From the NCBI GenBank assembly GCA_963767645.1, contig CAVYEW010000010.1, positions 558,001 to 622,000 of the forward strand: 64,000 nucleotides of DNA, in the 5' to 3' direction. Made by a program: the position numbers and the translations under genes. Of the stretch, positions 18,028-25,948 are shown in pieces. Numbering within the stretch: the first letter of the stretch is position 1; each line of letters begins with the position of its first letter. The notes beneath the pieces are model-generated. The model was not told the origin of the DNA. It saw only the letters and a list, made by a program, of their open reading frames with translations, and ran no database searches. Source of the DNA: DATFDN01 sp963767645 (GTDB lineage: Bacteria; Pseudomonadota; Alphaproteobacteria; Acetobacterales; Acetobacteraceae).

Positions 18028-18293
18028 GCCAGTTGATGGAAGGCGCCCTGCCCGCCGCCTGTCCCCGGTGCTGGTCCAGGACCATCGCAGTGCAAAGCAC
18101 GTCGCCCGTCGCCGGGGCTTGGACCGTATTTGGCTGCGCCACCTGCCTTTACACCTGGCGCTCGACTGAGCCCGAGGAGAATACGAATCCGGACAAATAC
18201 CCCGCCGCCTTCCGGCTGAAGGCGGAGGATATGCCGAACCTGGCTGTGTCCCCGAGCATCCCACCGCGCCGGCGGCCATCTGGCGGCGGGTAG
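18024..18293 (+). CDS. VdcD-like small subunit of non-oxidative hydroxyarylic acid decarboxylase
   Basis: An 89-residue protein with two Cys pairs (CPRC near residue 14 and CATC near residue 43) and the family stretch TSPVAGAWTVFGC followed by LYTWRSTEP. These match the D subunit of VdcBCD/EcdBCD enzymes known from Streptomyces, Bacillus and enterobacteria. Subunit D is needed for full activity in some of those systems; the Cys pairs may bind zinc. The ATG overlaps the UbiD stop. A basic Pro- and Gly-rich tail (RRRPSGGG) is extra. This gene separates the cluster from ordinary ubiquinone ubiX/ubiD. Confidence 0.87.
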   Translation: MSQLMEGALPAACPRCWSRTIAVQSTSPVAGAWTVFGCATCLYTWRSTEPEENTNPDKYPAAFRLKAEDMPNLAVSPSIPPRRRPSGGG

Positions 18294-18361
18294 CGTCGCT
18301 CGCACCGGGCCGCCAAACATCTCTTGGTGCCCTCCGGTTGAACAGTAAAGGTGACGCCACT

Positions 18362-19843
18362 ATGCCGTTCCAGGATTTCCGCGAGTTCCTCGACGCCCTG
18401 CGAAACGCCGGCGAGCTTCTCGAACTGGATCGCGCCGTCTCTCCGGAGCTGGAGGTTGCGAAAGCGATGCGGAAGAGCGCGTCAGTGTCTGGTCCGGCAC
18501 TCATATTCAAGGATAATGGGACCAAGTTCCCGCTGGTGGGTGGAGTCTACAACACGCGCTCAAAGGCGTTGATTGCGCTGCAAACGACTGAGAAGGACGT
18601 CTTTGACAAGGTCTTGTGCGGGATGTCGGCCCGAATCCCCCCGATTGTCGTTCCAGAGGCCCCGCTGCATGAAAACATCATCACGGGCGATGCAATCGAT
18701 CTTTCTAGGATTCCAATCGCCAAGTACAGCCCCGATGATGGCGGACCTTACATCACCGCGGGGATTGTCGTCAGCAAGGATCCTGAAACAGGCATTCCGG
18801 ACATCGGGCATTATCGCTTCGAAGTCGTCGACAATCAGACCTTCACCTTTCTTGCTCTGCCGAACCATCGTTTTGGCCGGCATCTCGCGAAAGCACGTCG
18901 TCTGGGGCACAAGACCTTTCAAGCGGCTCTGGTGATCGGCGTGGATCCGGTCATGGCCTATACCTGCCCGATCCAAATGCCCGACGGAACCAACGACTTT
19001 GAAGTGGTGGGTGGGATGCGGGGCGCGGCTTTGGAACTTGTCCGCTGCAAGACGATTGACGTCGAGGTACCAGCACGTGCCGAAATGGTATTCGAGCTGG
19101 AGGTCGACTTTACGAAGGAAGCCTTCGAAGGGCCGCTCGGAGAGTTCACCGGGTACTACACCCCCGGTTCGAAAAAGCCGATCGCACGAATAAAGGCGAT
19201 CACACATCGCAATAATGGATACTTCCAGGCGCTTCTCACCGGTGTGCCGCCGACTGAAAATCATATTCTTAAGCAGTTGCCCTACGAGGCATCATATTTC
19301 GCCATGCTGAAGGCGCAGCATCCAACGCTCGCCAACGTCGCACTCCCAGCCTCTGGCGGGGTTGCATTTTATATTGTCATATCGATGAAGCAGCGTTATG
19401 CGGGAGAGGCACGCCACGCCATCCTGACGACGATTGCAAGCTCTCAGCGTCCCAAGATGGTCGTCGTGGTCGATCCCGATATCGATGTTCGCAACCCGGA
19501 CCAGGTTGAATGGGCGATCGCATTCCGCAGCCAACCAGCCCGCGACGTCATTATCGTTGACGGTTTACCAGGAGGCACCCTTGATCCGTCAACCAACGGG
19601 TCGCTGCCGCTAAACAGGCGAGTGGGATCCGCGATGGGCATCGATGCGACATTTCCGTTCGGAGCGGACGAAGAGAAAGCCGCCGAGGTCCCTGCTGGCG
19701 AGGCATGTGGTCCAGCAGTCGCCGAGCACGGCGACGAGTTCTTCAAAGTTTCGGATGTGCCCGGCTGGCAGGACTATGATTTTCCCGAGTTGCGGAAAAT
19801 GATACCGAGAACAGGCGCCTCAGAGCGAACACGAGATTCGTGA
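18362..19843 (+). CDS. Second UbiD-family decarboxylase
   Basis: A 493-residue UbiD paralogue. It has the N-terminal MPFQDFREFLDALRNAGELL, GHYRFEVVDNQTFTFLALPNHR and the catalytic region FEGPLGEFTGYYTPGSKKP with both conserved Glu residues. It is divergent from the first UbiD in the cluster. An ORF extends to 18338, but the M at 18362 matches the family N-terminus. Third positions look less GC-rich here than in neighbours, which hints at separate acquisition. It could act on another aromatic acid using prenyl-FMN from the same UbiX. No second VdcD follows. Confidence 0.87.
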   Translation: MPFQDFREFLDALRNAGELLELDRAVSPELEVAKAMRKSASVSGPALIFKDNGTKFPLVGGVYNTRSKALIALQTTEKDVFDKVLCGMSARIPPIVVPEAPLHENIITGDAIDLSRIPIAKYSPDDGGPYITAGIVVSKDPETGIPDIGHYRFEVVDNQTFTFLALPNHRFGRHLAKARRLGHKTFQAALVIGVDPVMAYTCPIQMPDGTNDFEVVGGMRGAALELVRCKTIDVEVPARAEMVFELEVDFTKEAFEGPLGEFTGYYTPGSKKPIARIKAITHRNNGYFQALLTGVPPTENHILKQLPYEASYFAMLKAQHPTLANVALPASGGVAFYIVISMKQRYAGEARHAILTTIASSQRPKMVVVVDPDIDVRNPDQVEWAIAFRSQPARDVIIVDGLPGGTLDPSTNGSLPLNRRVGSAMGIDATFPFGADEEKAAEVPAGEACGPAVAEHGDEFFKVSDVPGWQDYDFPELRKMIPRTGASERTRDS

Positions 19844-20006
19844 TAACCTGCTTGCCGCCGAGCTGCACCTGCCAGTTGCCTGGTGTGAACAGCAGGTCGC
19901 TGCGTCGAGGGTGATCTTCTAACCGGAGATACATGGCGTGCCTATCTGGCCCTCGGTGCTGTGGCCTCATTTTGCTTTGAATGAGCCTTGCGGGAGGTCG
20001 GGACGA

Positions 20007-20425
20007 ATGCACGGACGATTAGCCTGGCGCGAAAGCGCATGCCCCGCCCTCCTGCGTTCCCTGACCTTTGTCGGAGCGGCCGTTGCCATCCTTCTATCCT
20101 ATCGCGCTCTCGACCTACCGGACGAAAGTTTGGCAGTGACTTCCGTGGCGCTCGTTACGCAGACGCAGGCGAGGGCTTCCTTCGTGTGGCCGCCGTTCGT
20201 GTCGTCGTCAATGTGGTTAGCGCGAGTGTAGTCCTGCTCGCGTTGCATCTGGGCGGCGCTACAATCCCAAGTTTCGCCATTGCACTGCTGCTGGTTGACC
20301 GCTTTGCCGCCCTCTCGCCACCGATAGACCGGGTGGCAGCCGTAGCGGTCCGTTCAGCCATCGGGGTAGGGGTGTCGTGGGTTTTCGCGAAAATCGAAGC
20401 GTGGTCCGCGGCGGCAGCGGTCTAA
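20007..20425 (+). pseudogene. Frameshifted small membrane protein, FUSC/DUF2955-like
   Basis: Two overlapping frames make one plausible protein of ~139 residues. Frame one starts at ATG 20007 (MHGRLAWRES) and has a helix FVGAAVAILLSYRALDLP then VALVTQTQARAS. A one-base loss near 20178-20182 moves reading to a second frame with VRVVVNVVSASVVLLALHLGG and RVAAVAVRSAIGVGVSWVF. The order of short hydrophobic helices resembles the N-terminal half of FUSC-type aromatic acid exporters. It is far shorter than a full exporter, so it is a remnant, or a small protein split by an error. It lies in a decayed strip, 19844-21212. Confidence 0.4.
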
Positions 20426-20513
20426 CGTGCGCCGCCACAATCGCCCGCGCGGGTCCGACCCCGATGATCCGCCGGCCACCGCGATCCGCGAGGTGATCGG
20501 GTAGGGCGGCGCC

Positions 20514-20804
20514 TCACTTGCCGACGGGGCCATCTTGAAGCCCCAGCGTCGGGCGGTGCAGGAACGTGATGGACGCGAACGCCCCGAGCCAGGAACCGGC
20601 GGCGGCGAACCCGACGTAAACCCAATTCTCCGTGTAGCTGATGACCGCGTAGGAGGAGAGCAGATACCAGACACTGCTCCAGGTCGCCGCGGGCACGCGC
20701 CTGCGGGCCACGACGGCCGAGGTGAACATCACATAGACCGCGTCAGTCGCGGCGGTCGCGAGCAGGACGCCAGCCGCAGTCAGGGGAGTGATGGACGAGA
20801 TCAC
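20514..20804 (-). CDS. Small integral membrane protein, family unknown
   Basis: A 96-residue protein with three hydrophobic segments: residues ~8-30 (LTAAGVLLATAATDAVYVMFTSA), ~44-58 (VWYLLSSYAVISYT) and ~62-82 (VYVGFAAAGSWLGAFASITF). A GTG start at 20804 has AGGAG 8 bases upstream on the minus strand, which is better than the ATGs further out at 20921. The second half shows conserved-looking aromatic residues. I do not recognise the family. It stands alone, divergent from a broken monooxygenase gene. Confidence 0.55.
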   Translation of the reverse strand: MISSITPLTAAGVLLATAATDAVYVMFTSAVVARRRVPAATWSSVWYLLSSYAVISYTENWVYVGFAAAGSWLGAFASITFLHRPTLGLQDGPVGK

Positions 20805-20935
20805 GATTCGCGCTCCTGTGCCATTGTCACGACAGCCACGGGCGATGCGCCCTTGTTTCGAAACGTCCGTGTCCATTGACCGCGCCCGCGCCATCGGGTG
20901 AGATCGCTGGAACCAGAACACGCGGAGGGGGCGGG

Positions 20936-21130
20936 ATGCAGCCTGATTACAACGTTGCGATCATCGGCGCCGGGTTCGCCGGCATCGGCATGGCGCTGCG
21001 GCTCAAGCACGACCGCGAGGACAGCTTTATTTTCCTCGAAAAGGCGAGCCGGGTCAGCGGCACATGGCGCGACAACGTCTATCCAGGCGCCGCCTGTGAT
21101 GTGCAATCCCATCTCTACTGGTTCTCCTAG
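20936..21130 (+). pseudogene. Truncated N-terminus of an FAD-dependent Baeyer-Villiger-type monooxygenase
   Basis: The 64-codon frame begins with an FAD dinucleotide-binding motif (IIGAGFAGIGMALRLK) and continues GTWRDNVYPGAACDVQSHLYWFS before a stop. That last stretch is the conserved start of class B flavin monooxygenases acting on ketones, which are normally ~500 residues. The remaining ~430 residues are missing: 21131-21212 codes for nothing similar and the next gene is an unrelated LLM monooxygenase. A good GGAGG-type ribosome site remains before ATG 20936. This is a deletion remnant. Confidence 0.8.
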
Positions 21131-21212
21131 GATCGTGCATCTGGGCGCAGCTTGTGTGCAACAAGCGGACAGCGCGCTTAACGAGTTGTTGGCCACCCGG
21201 ATCTGAACCGCC

Positions 21213-22445
21213 ATGAAGTTTGGGATCTTCTACGAGCTGCAACTGCCCCGGCCCTGGACCGAGACCAGCGAGTATGACCTCTTCCAGCAGGCACTCGGCC
21301 AGATGGAGCTGGCTGACCGGCTCGGCTATGATTATGTGTGGATGGTGGAGCACCATTTCCTGGAGGAGTACTCCCACTGCTCCGCCCCTGAGGTGTTCCT
21401 CGGCGCCGCCAGCCAGCGCACCAAGCGCATCCGCCTCGGCCACGGCGTCGTGCAGCTCACCACCAACCAGCCGCAGCGCGTGGCCGAGCGCGTCGCGACG
21501 CTCGACCTGCTCTCGAGCGGGCGCGTCGATCTCGGTATGGGCGAGGCGGCGGGGCCGGCGGAGCTGCACCCGTTCGGCGTCCGCGTGCGCGACAAGCGCG
21601 ACCGCTGGGAGGAGGCGGTGCGCGCCATCATCCCGATGTTCTCGCGCACCGCATGGGAGTTTCACGGCCAGTACCATGATTTCGCGGCGCGCAACGTGAT
21701 CCCCAAGCCGATGCAGAAGCCGCACCCGCCACTCTGGGTCGCGTGCTCCAACATCCAGACCATCGCCGACGCCGGCGCGTGGGGAATGGGCGCGCTCGGG
21801 TTCAGCTTCGTCTCGCCGGAGGCCGCGCGGGCCTGGGTGCATCGCTACTACAACACGCTGCTGCGCGCGCCGCGGCGGCTCGCCGAGTATCCGGCAAACC
21901 CGAACATCGCCATCGTCAACGGTTTCATGTGCGCGCCCACCGACGAGGAGGCGATGGAGCTTGCCGCGGGCTGGACCTTCTTCATCTTCGCGCTTTCCTA
22001 TTATGGCCGGAAGGGCGTCGATGCACCGGGGCAGGGCGATCTGTGGCGCGAGTACCAGTCCTGGCGCGGCACCGAGAAGGCGCAGGCTGTGCTGCGCAAC
22101 GGCCTGATCGGCTCGCCCGAGACGATCCGCGCCAAGCTGCGCCAGTTCGAGCAAGCCCATGTCGACCAGGTGATCCTGCTCAACCAGGCGGGCAAGACAA
22201 GCGATACGGCGATCCGCGACAGCCTCGGCCTGTTCGCGCGCGAGGTGATGCCGGAGTTCCATGCCCGCCAGCCGACACAGGAGGCGTGGAAGGCGGACGT
22301 GCTCGCCGGGCGGATCGAGCTGGAAGAGATCGACACTGCCGGCTTCGACCTCTATGCGCACCAGAACGAGGACATCGTGCGGCTGACGCCGGAGCAGCTC
22401 AAGCAGCGCATGGCAGAAAAGGAACGCGCGGCGGCGGGCGGCTGA
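21213..22445 (+). CDS. LLM-class (luciferase-like) flavin-dependent monooxygenase
   Basis: A 410-residue protein with a bacterial luciferase-type TIM barrel: KFGIFYELQLPRP at the N-terminus, GYDYVWMVEHHFLEEYSHCSAPE, RIRLGHGVVQLTTNQPQRVAERVATLDLLSSGRVDLGMGEAAG (cut in shorter pieces here: LSSGRVDLGMGE is the family signature) and KPHPPLWVACSN. These enzymes use reduced FMN and oxygen to oxidise organic substrates. A C-terminal ~60 residues beyond the barrel is extra. The next LLM gene starts 1 bp after the stop, so the pair should be co-expressed. The substrate is unknown. Confidence 0.87.
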   Translation: MKFGIFYELQLPRPWTETSEYDLFQQALGQMELADRLGYDYVWMVEHHFLEEYSHCSAPEVFLGAASQRTKRIRLGHGVVQLTTNQPQRVAERVATLDLLSSGRVDLGMGEAAGPAELHPFGVRVRDKRDRWEEAVRAIIPMFSRTAWEFHGQYHDFAARNVIPKPMQKPHPPLWVACSNIQTIADAGAWGMGALGFSFVSPEAARAWVHRYYNTLLRAPRRLAEYPANPNIAIVNGFMCAPTDEEAMELAAGWTFFIFALSYYGRKGVDAPGQGDLWREYQSWRGTEKAQAVLRNGLIGSPETIRAKLRQFEQAHVDQVILLNQAGKTSDTAIRDSLGLFAREVMPEFHARQPTQEAWKADVLAGRIELEEIDTAGFDLYAHQNEDIVRLTPEQLKQRMAEKERAAAGG

Positions 22446-22446
22446 G

Positions 22447-23466
22447 ATGCTGCGCTTCGGCGTCTTCGACCATATGGATCGCAGCGCCGTGGCGCTGTCG
22501 GAGTTTTTCGAGGATCGGCTCGCTCTGGTCGAGGCCTATGACCGAGCCGGTTTCTACGGCTACCATGTGGCCGAGCATCATGCCACGCCCCTCGGCCTCG
22601 CGCCCTCGCCGAGCGTGTGGCTGTCGGCGGTGGCGCAGCGCACGCGCCGGCTGCGCTTCGGGCCGCTGGTGTACACGCTGCCGCTCTATCACCCGCTGCG
22701 CGTCATCGACGAGATCTGCATGCTCGATCAGATGAGCAAAGGGCGTCTGCTGCTGGGTGTCGGCCGCGGCATCTCGCCGATCGAGCTGGACTACTGGGGT
22801 ATCGACCACGACGCCGCGCCGGCGATGTATCAGGAGGCTCTGGAGGTCGTTCTGCGCGGCCTGGGGACGCGCGAGTTGAGCTTCGCCGGCCGTTTATATC
22901 ACTATGACAAGGTGCCGATCGAGCTTACGCCGTTCCAGCGCCCGCACCCGCCGCTGTGGTACGGCATCGGCCGGCCCGAAAGCGTGCCCTGGGCGGCGCG
23001 CAACCGGGTGAACGTGGTGGCGAACTTGCCGCCCGGCCCGATGCGCGGGCTCACCGACCGCTACCGCGCCGAATGGGCCGCGCTGGGCCATGCGGCATCG
23101 GACCTGCCCTTCATGGGCGTGAGCCGGCACATGGTATTGGCCGAGACCGAGGCCGAGGCGCTGGCGGTAGCGCGCCCTGCTTACCGCCTTTGGCGGGAGA
23201 GCTTCATGAAGCTATGGCTGCAGCATGGCCAGCTGCCGTCGCCGCACGCGATCTTCCCCGAGACGTTCGACGAGGCCGTGCAGGCCGGACGCGCCGTCGC
23301 CGGCACCCCCGCCAAGCTGCGCGATCAGCTGCGCGCCCTGCACGACGAGAGCGGCGCCAATTACGTGCTGTGCCGCTTCGCCTTCGGCGACATGCCGACG
23401 GAGGCCGCGCTGCGCTCGGTCGCGCTGTTCGCGCGCGAGGTGATGCCGGCATTCGACCCGGAATAG
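22447..23466 (+). CDS. Second LLM-class flavin-dependent monooxygenase
   Basis: A 339-residue luciferase-like protein: FGVFDHMDRS at the start, YGYHVAEHHATPLGLAPSPS, RLRFGPLVYTLPLYHPLRVIDE, LDQMSKGRLLLGVGRGISPIE and RPHPPLWYGIGRPES. It belongs to the same superfamily as the preceding gene but is clearly divergent from it, so it is a partner rather than a recent duplicate. Tandem unlike LLM genes recall two-subunit systems such as luciferase alpha and beta, although here each chain has a full barrel. It follows the first gene with a 1-bp gap and precedes the next by 19 bp. Confidence 0.87.
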   Translation: MLRFGVFDHMDRSAVALSEFFEDRLALVEAYDRAGFYGYHVAEHHATPLGLAPSPSVWLSAVAQRTRRLRFGPLVYTLPLYHPLRVIDEICMLDQMSKGRLLLGVGRGISPIELDYWGIDHDAAPAMYQEALEVVLRGLGTRELSFAGRLYHYDKVPIELTPFQRPHPPLWYGIGRPESVPWAARNRVNVVANLPPGPMRGLTDRYRAEWAALGHAASDLPFMGVSRHMVLAETEAEALAVARPAYRLWRESFMKLWLQHGQLPSPHAIFPETFDEAVQAGRAVAGTPAKLRDQLRALHDESGANYVLCRFAFGDMPTEAALRSVALFAREVMPAFDPE

Positions 23467-23485
23467 GCTTTTCGGAGAGCGCCAG

Positions 23486-23902
23486 ATGACACGTACCAAG
23501 GACGAACGGACATACCGGTTCATGGTGTTCAGCAATCCCGTCCCCGGAAACGAGCAGCGCTATCTCGACTGGTACCAGGGTCAGCATATCCATGACCTGC
23601 TGCGCATTGACGGGGTCGTGGCGGCGCAGATGTTTCGGCTCGCCGATGTCCAGTATGGGCCGGCTCCGCTGTCCCAACGCTACGTCCTGATCTGGGAGAT
23701 ACGGACCCACGATCTTGCGTCCGTGTTCGACGCCATGAAGGAGAATTTGAGAACCGGTCTGACTGTGGGATCCGCTGCATTCGATTGGGAAAGCGTCCTC
23801 AGCGTGACCGTCGAACCGGTTTCGCGACGAGTTACCGCGGAGCTCGCCGCGGGCAAGTCGGTGGACGAGGTGCGCGGCCTGGCCGGCACGGGGGAGCGGT
23901 AA
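23486..23902 (+). CDS. Small dimeric alpha/beta-barrel (EthD/Dabb-like) protein
   Basis: A 138-residue protein. Residues 10-105 fit a ferredoxin-like dimeric barrel: RYLDWYQGQHIHDLLRIDGVVAAQMFRL is the pattern of EthD and related stress or monooxygenase-like proteins (a strand, a helix with WYxxxHxxD-like residues, then a strand). The C-terminal ~30 residues look flexible. It is the third gene of the LLM cluster, 19 bp after the second monooxygenase, with GGAGAG at 23475-23480. It could be a monooxygenase accessory or act on a product. The function is not known from sequence. Confidence 0.62.
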   Translation: MTRTKDERTYRFMVFSNPVPGNEQRYLDWYQGQHIHDLLRIDGVVAAQMFRLADVQYGPAPLSQRYVLIWEIRTHDLASVFDAMKENLRTGLTVGSAAFDWESVLSVTVEPVSRRVTAELAAGKSVDEVRGLAGTGER

Positions 23903-23970
23903 GGCAGGTCGCGTGCTCTGTTCAGCGGCGGTCCGGTTGAGACATCGCCGGTGCTGACGAACACTTCCGA

Positions 23971-24001
23971 CGTCATGCCCGTGCTTGTCACGGGCATGAC
24001 G
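23971..24001. repeat. REP-like palindrome between convergent genes
   Basis: A perfect 13-bp inverted repeat, CGTCATGCCCGTG (23971-23983) and CACGGGCATGACG (23989-24001), with a 5-base loop CTTGT. The GTCATGCCCG core with a CTTGT loop is typical of alphaproteobacterial REP sequences. It lies between genes that end at 23902 and 24024 on opposite strands and may serve as a transcription stop or mRNA-end stabiliser. Confidence 0.85.
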
Positions 24002-24023
24002 CAAACCTTCCGGAAACGCCTGG

Positions 24024-24542
24024 TCAGACGCCCGCCGTCTGACCAGCTGCGGTGCGCTCGACGAAGCGCAGCGTGGTCGGCCCGATATGATCCTGGATCC
24101 ACTGCGCCATTTGCTCTTCCTCGCGCAGGGATTCACTCAGGGCGAGCTTGGCCCGGTCATGACCCGTCGCCTCGGCCAGCGTCAGCAGCGACAGATAGCT
24201 CGCGATCTCGTAGTGCTCGAAAGCGAAATTGGCGAGCGTGTTCTTGAGCACTTCGTCGGGGGCGACCGTGTGGCCCAGCGCCGCCAGGTTGCCCATCAGC
24301 GACGTGACCGTGTCCTTGACCGTCGAGTGGCTGGTGCCCAGCGAGGACAGTAACTCCTCGATACGGCGTGCCTGCTCGTTGCTCTCGGCGATGTGCTGGC
24401 GCATGCGGGCGGACATTTCGGGATAGTTCTCAAGGCGCCCGACCTGACGTTCGAGAAGCTCGATGGCCTGCTTCTCAACCGCGTGCTGGTTGCGAAGGCC
24501 GACAATGAAGATATCTCGCGCCTTCTCCGTGGTGGTGCTCAT
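24024..24542 (-). CDS. DUF892 (YciE/YciF-type) ferritin-like stress protein
   Basis: A 172-residue four-helix protein starting MSTTTEKARDIFIVGLRNQ. Characteristic stretches are HAVEKQAIELLERQ, LENYPEMSARMRQHI, NFAFEHYEIASYLSL and SLREEEQMAQWIQDHI, which supply the Glu and His ligands of a possible di-metal centre. The family is induced by osmotic and general stress in enterobacteria and alphaproteobacteria. GGAG lies about 7 bases before ATG 24542. The same frame stays open to another ATG at 24806, which also has a good ribosome site (see separate entry). An EcfG-like promoter lies upstream at 24859-24883. Confidence 0.85.
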   Translation of the reverse strand: MSTTTEKARDIFIVGLRNQHAVEKQAIELLERQVGRLENYPEMSARMRQHIAESNEQARRIEELLSSLGTSHSTVKDTVTSLMGNLAALGHTVAPDEVLKNTLANFAFEHYEIASYLSLLTLAEATGHDRAKLALSESLREEEQMAQWIQDHIGPTTLRFVERTAAGQTAGV

Positions 24543-24806
24543 GGGTGCTCCTGCGATGCGATTGGTCGACGTGGTCTCCGGCTGGCGATTGCCGGCCAGG
24601 CTCACGCCCGCGTGGCCCCGATCCAACGTCCGCTCCCAGCTTCCGGCACCGCTTTCCTCGATGGGCGGCGGCGTCCGGTTCTCGTCGCCCTGCGGGTCGG
24701 GAGGCGGGTCGGGAAGGGTGCCCGGCGGCAGCGCGGCGCGCTGATTGGGCAAGCCGTCGCTCTCACGAAGCTGTTGCTCGACCGGGGTCTCTGGCCGGGA
24801 ATTCAT
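24543..24806 (-). other. In-frame 88-residue N-terminal extension of the DUF892 gene
   Basis: From ATG 24806 (MNSRPETPVEQQLRESDG) the frame runs without a stop into the DUF892 start at 24542. The extension is rich in Pro, Glu, Asp and Arg and looks disordered. AGAGG lies about 8 bases before ATG 24806, so translation could start at both sites and give long (260 residues) and short (172) forms. Family members normally begin near the short start. Confidence 0.45.
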
Positions 24807-24858
24807 TCAGATGCCTCTTTTGACGGGGCTGCGGATCTTGCCGCGGCCTGCTGAGCCC

Positions 24859-24907
24859 AACGAGCAGTGGCCGACTGGGTTGCCAACCCTCGCCGGCGCG
24901 GCGCGTT
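24859..24907. promoter_or_regulatory. Divergent EcfG-like promoters
   Basis: Minus strand, toward the DUF892 gene: GCAAC (24883-24879), 16 bases, CGTT (24862-24859). Plus strand, toward the 78-residue gene: CCAAC (24883-24887), 16 bases, CGTT (24904-24907). The known EcfG consensus is GGAAC-N16/17-CGTT. The two -35 boxes share the palindrome GGGTTGCCAACCC at 24877-24889. The match is 4/5 plus 4/4 on the minus strand and 3/5 plus 4/4 on the plus strand. Confidence 0.42.
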
Positions 24908-24936
24908 AGCCCCACGCAGCAGTCGAGGAACTTGCG

Positions 24937-25173
24937 ATGGAACCGACGGTTTCGGGAGCGAAGGGCGATTTCCACGCGCGCATCCGGCAGGTCGAGACCG
25001 ACCTCTACAAGGCGGAATACACGGGCGACCTCAACCCGGAGGACCCCCATCCGGGGCGGGAGTGGCAGGACTCGCATCTCGCCACAAGCCTTGAGGAAGC
25101 CAAGGCCTTCGTGGAGAACCTGGCCCGCTCGCTCAACTATTCCCGCGTGGTCTGGGATTCCCTGCCGGATTGA
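24937..25173 (+). CDS. Small hypothetical protein (78 residues)
   Basis: A 78-residue acidic, soluble protein: MEPTVSGAKGDFHARIRQVE at the start, then DLYKAEYTGDLNPEDPHPGREWQDSH and EEAKAFVENLARSLNYSRVVW. The central strand followed by a helix suggests a small alpha/beta fold. The family is not recognised. GAGGAA precedes the ATG by 7 bases. It ends one base before the convergent DUF1194 gene. A divergent EcfG-like promoter with the DUF892 gene suggests stress control. Confidence 0.6.
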   Translation: MEPTVSGAKGDFHARIRQVETDLYKAEYTGDLNPEDPHPGREWQDSHLATSLEEAKAFVENLARSLNYSRVVWDSLPD

Positions 25174-25911
25174 TCAGGACCGCGCCGGACCCGGCCTTCC
25201 GGCCACCTCATTGACCAGCTTGCGCGTCATCGCCTCGCCGAAGCTGTTGAAGTCATGCACGACCAGCACGAAGCTGCCGGGGCCGCCGGTGACGTTCTGG
25301 CGGTAGTAGTTATCCAGACCGCCCGGCGGCTGGACGTGTGCGAAGGTCCAGGACGCCGGGTGGTCGTTGATGATGGCAAGCCCGTTGATGGTGAGCCTGG
25401 CGGCCAGCGCTTCGTCGCGCGCCTCGGTGATTGCGCGGCCGGCGTTGTTCGTCCCATCGCCGCATACGTCGATGATCCGGCGCGTCGCTTCCACCGGCGC
25501 CTCGGCCAGCATCTGCACGGCATGATCGATCCCCGCACTGATCGCGGTGCGTCCCCAGAACGAGCGCGGTGAGGTCAGCAGCCGGTCGGCGAAGGCCCCC
25601 GCCGAAGCGGTGTCGCGGATCGTCGTCCAATCGAGGACGGTGCGCACCTGCGCATCACCGGCGAACTCGACATAGGCGACTGCGATTGCACCGTTCATGC
25701 CGCCGCGTATCGCGTCGATCACCCGCCCGTTCGTGAAGGCGGCGGCATAACCCTTCTTCTCCAGCGCGAACTCGGAATCGTCGATGCTGCGCGAGACGTC
25801 AGTGACCAGCACCAACGCCAGATCGACGGGCGACCGGCCGTCGGTGGCGGCTCGGGCAGAGACCGAGAGCAGGGACGCGACCAGGACCAAGGCGAAGCGC
25901 ATGTGACTCAC
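25174..25911 (-). CDS. DUF1194 secreted von Willebrand A-like protein
   Basis: A 245-residue protein with a signal peptide (MSHMRFALVLVASLLSVSARA) and one VWA-like domain. VDLALVLVTDVSRSIDD supplies a metal-binding DxSxS site; WGRTAISAGIDHAVQML and RRIIDVCGDGTNNAGR are other DUF1194 signatures. These are found in many alphaproteobacteria and the function is unknown. A periplasmic ligand-binding or adhesion-like role is possible. It sits tail to tail with the 78-residue gene, with no spacer. The gap upstream (25912-26064) holds only a REP pair. Confidence 0.87.
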   Translation of the reverse strand: MSHMRFALVLVASLLSVSARAATDGRSPVDLALVLVTDVSRSIDDSEFALEKKGYAAAFTNGRVIDAIRGGMNGAIAVAYVEFAGDAQVRTVLDWTTIRDTASAGAFADRLLTSPRSFWGRTAISAGIDHAVQMLAEAPVEATRRIIDVCGDGTNNAGRAITEARDEALAARLTINGLAIINDHPASWTFAHVQPPGGLDNYYRQNVTGGPGSFVLVVHDFNSFGEAMTRKLVNEVAGRPGPARS

Positions 25912-25948
25912 CCGTTCATACCAGCGTCCTTATCCCCGACCTGTGATC

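Noticed and set aside
19743..20012. A minus-strand 89-codon frame at the end of the second UbiD gene
   Set aside because: The middle (LFTPGNWQVQLGGKQV) looks protein-like, but the frame overlaps the UbiD end and no family was recognised; perhaps a remnant.
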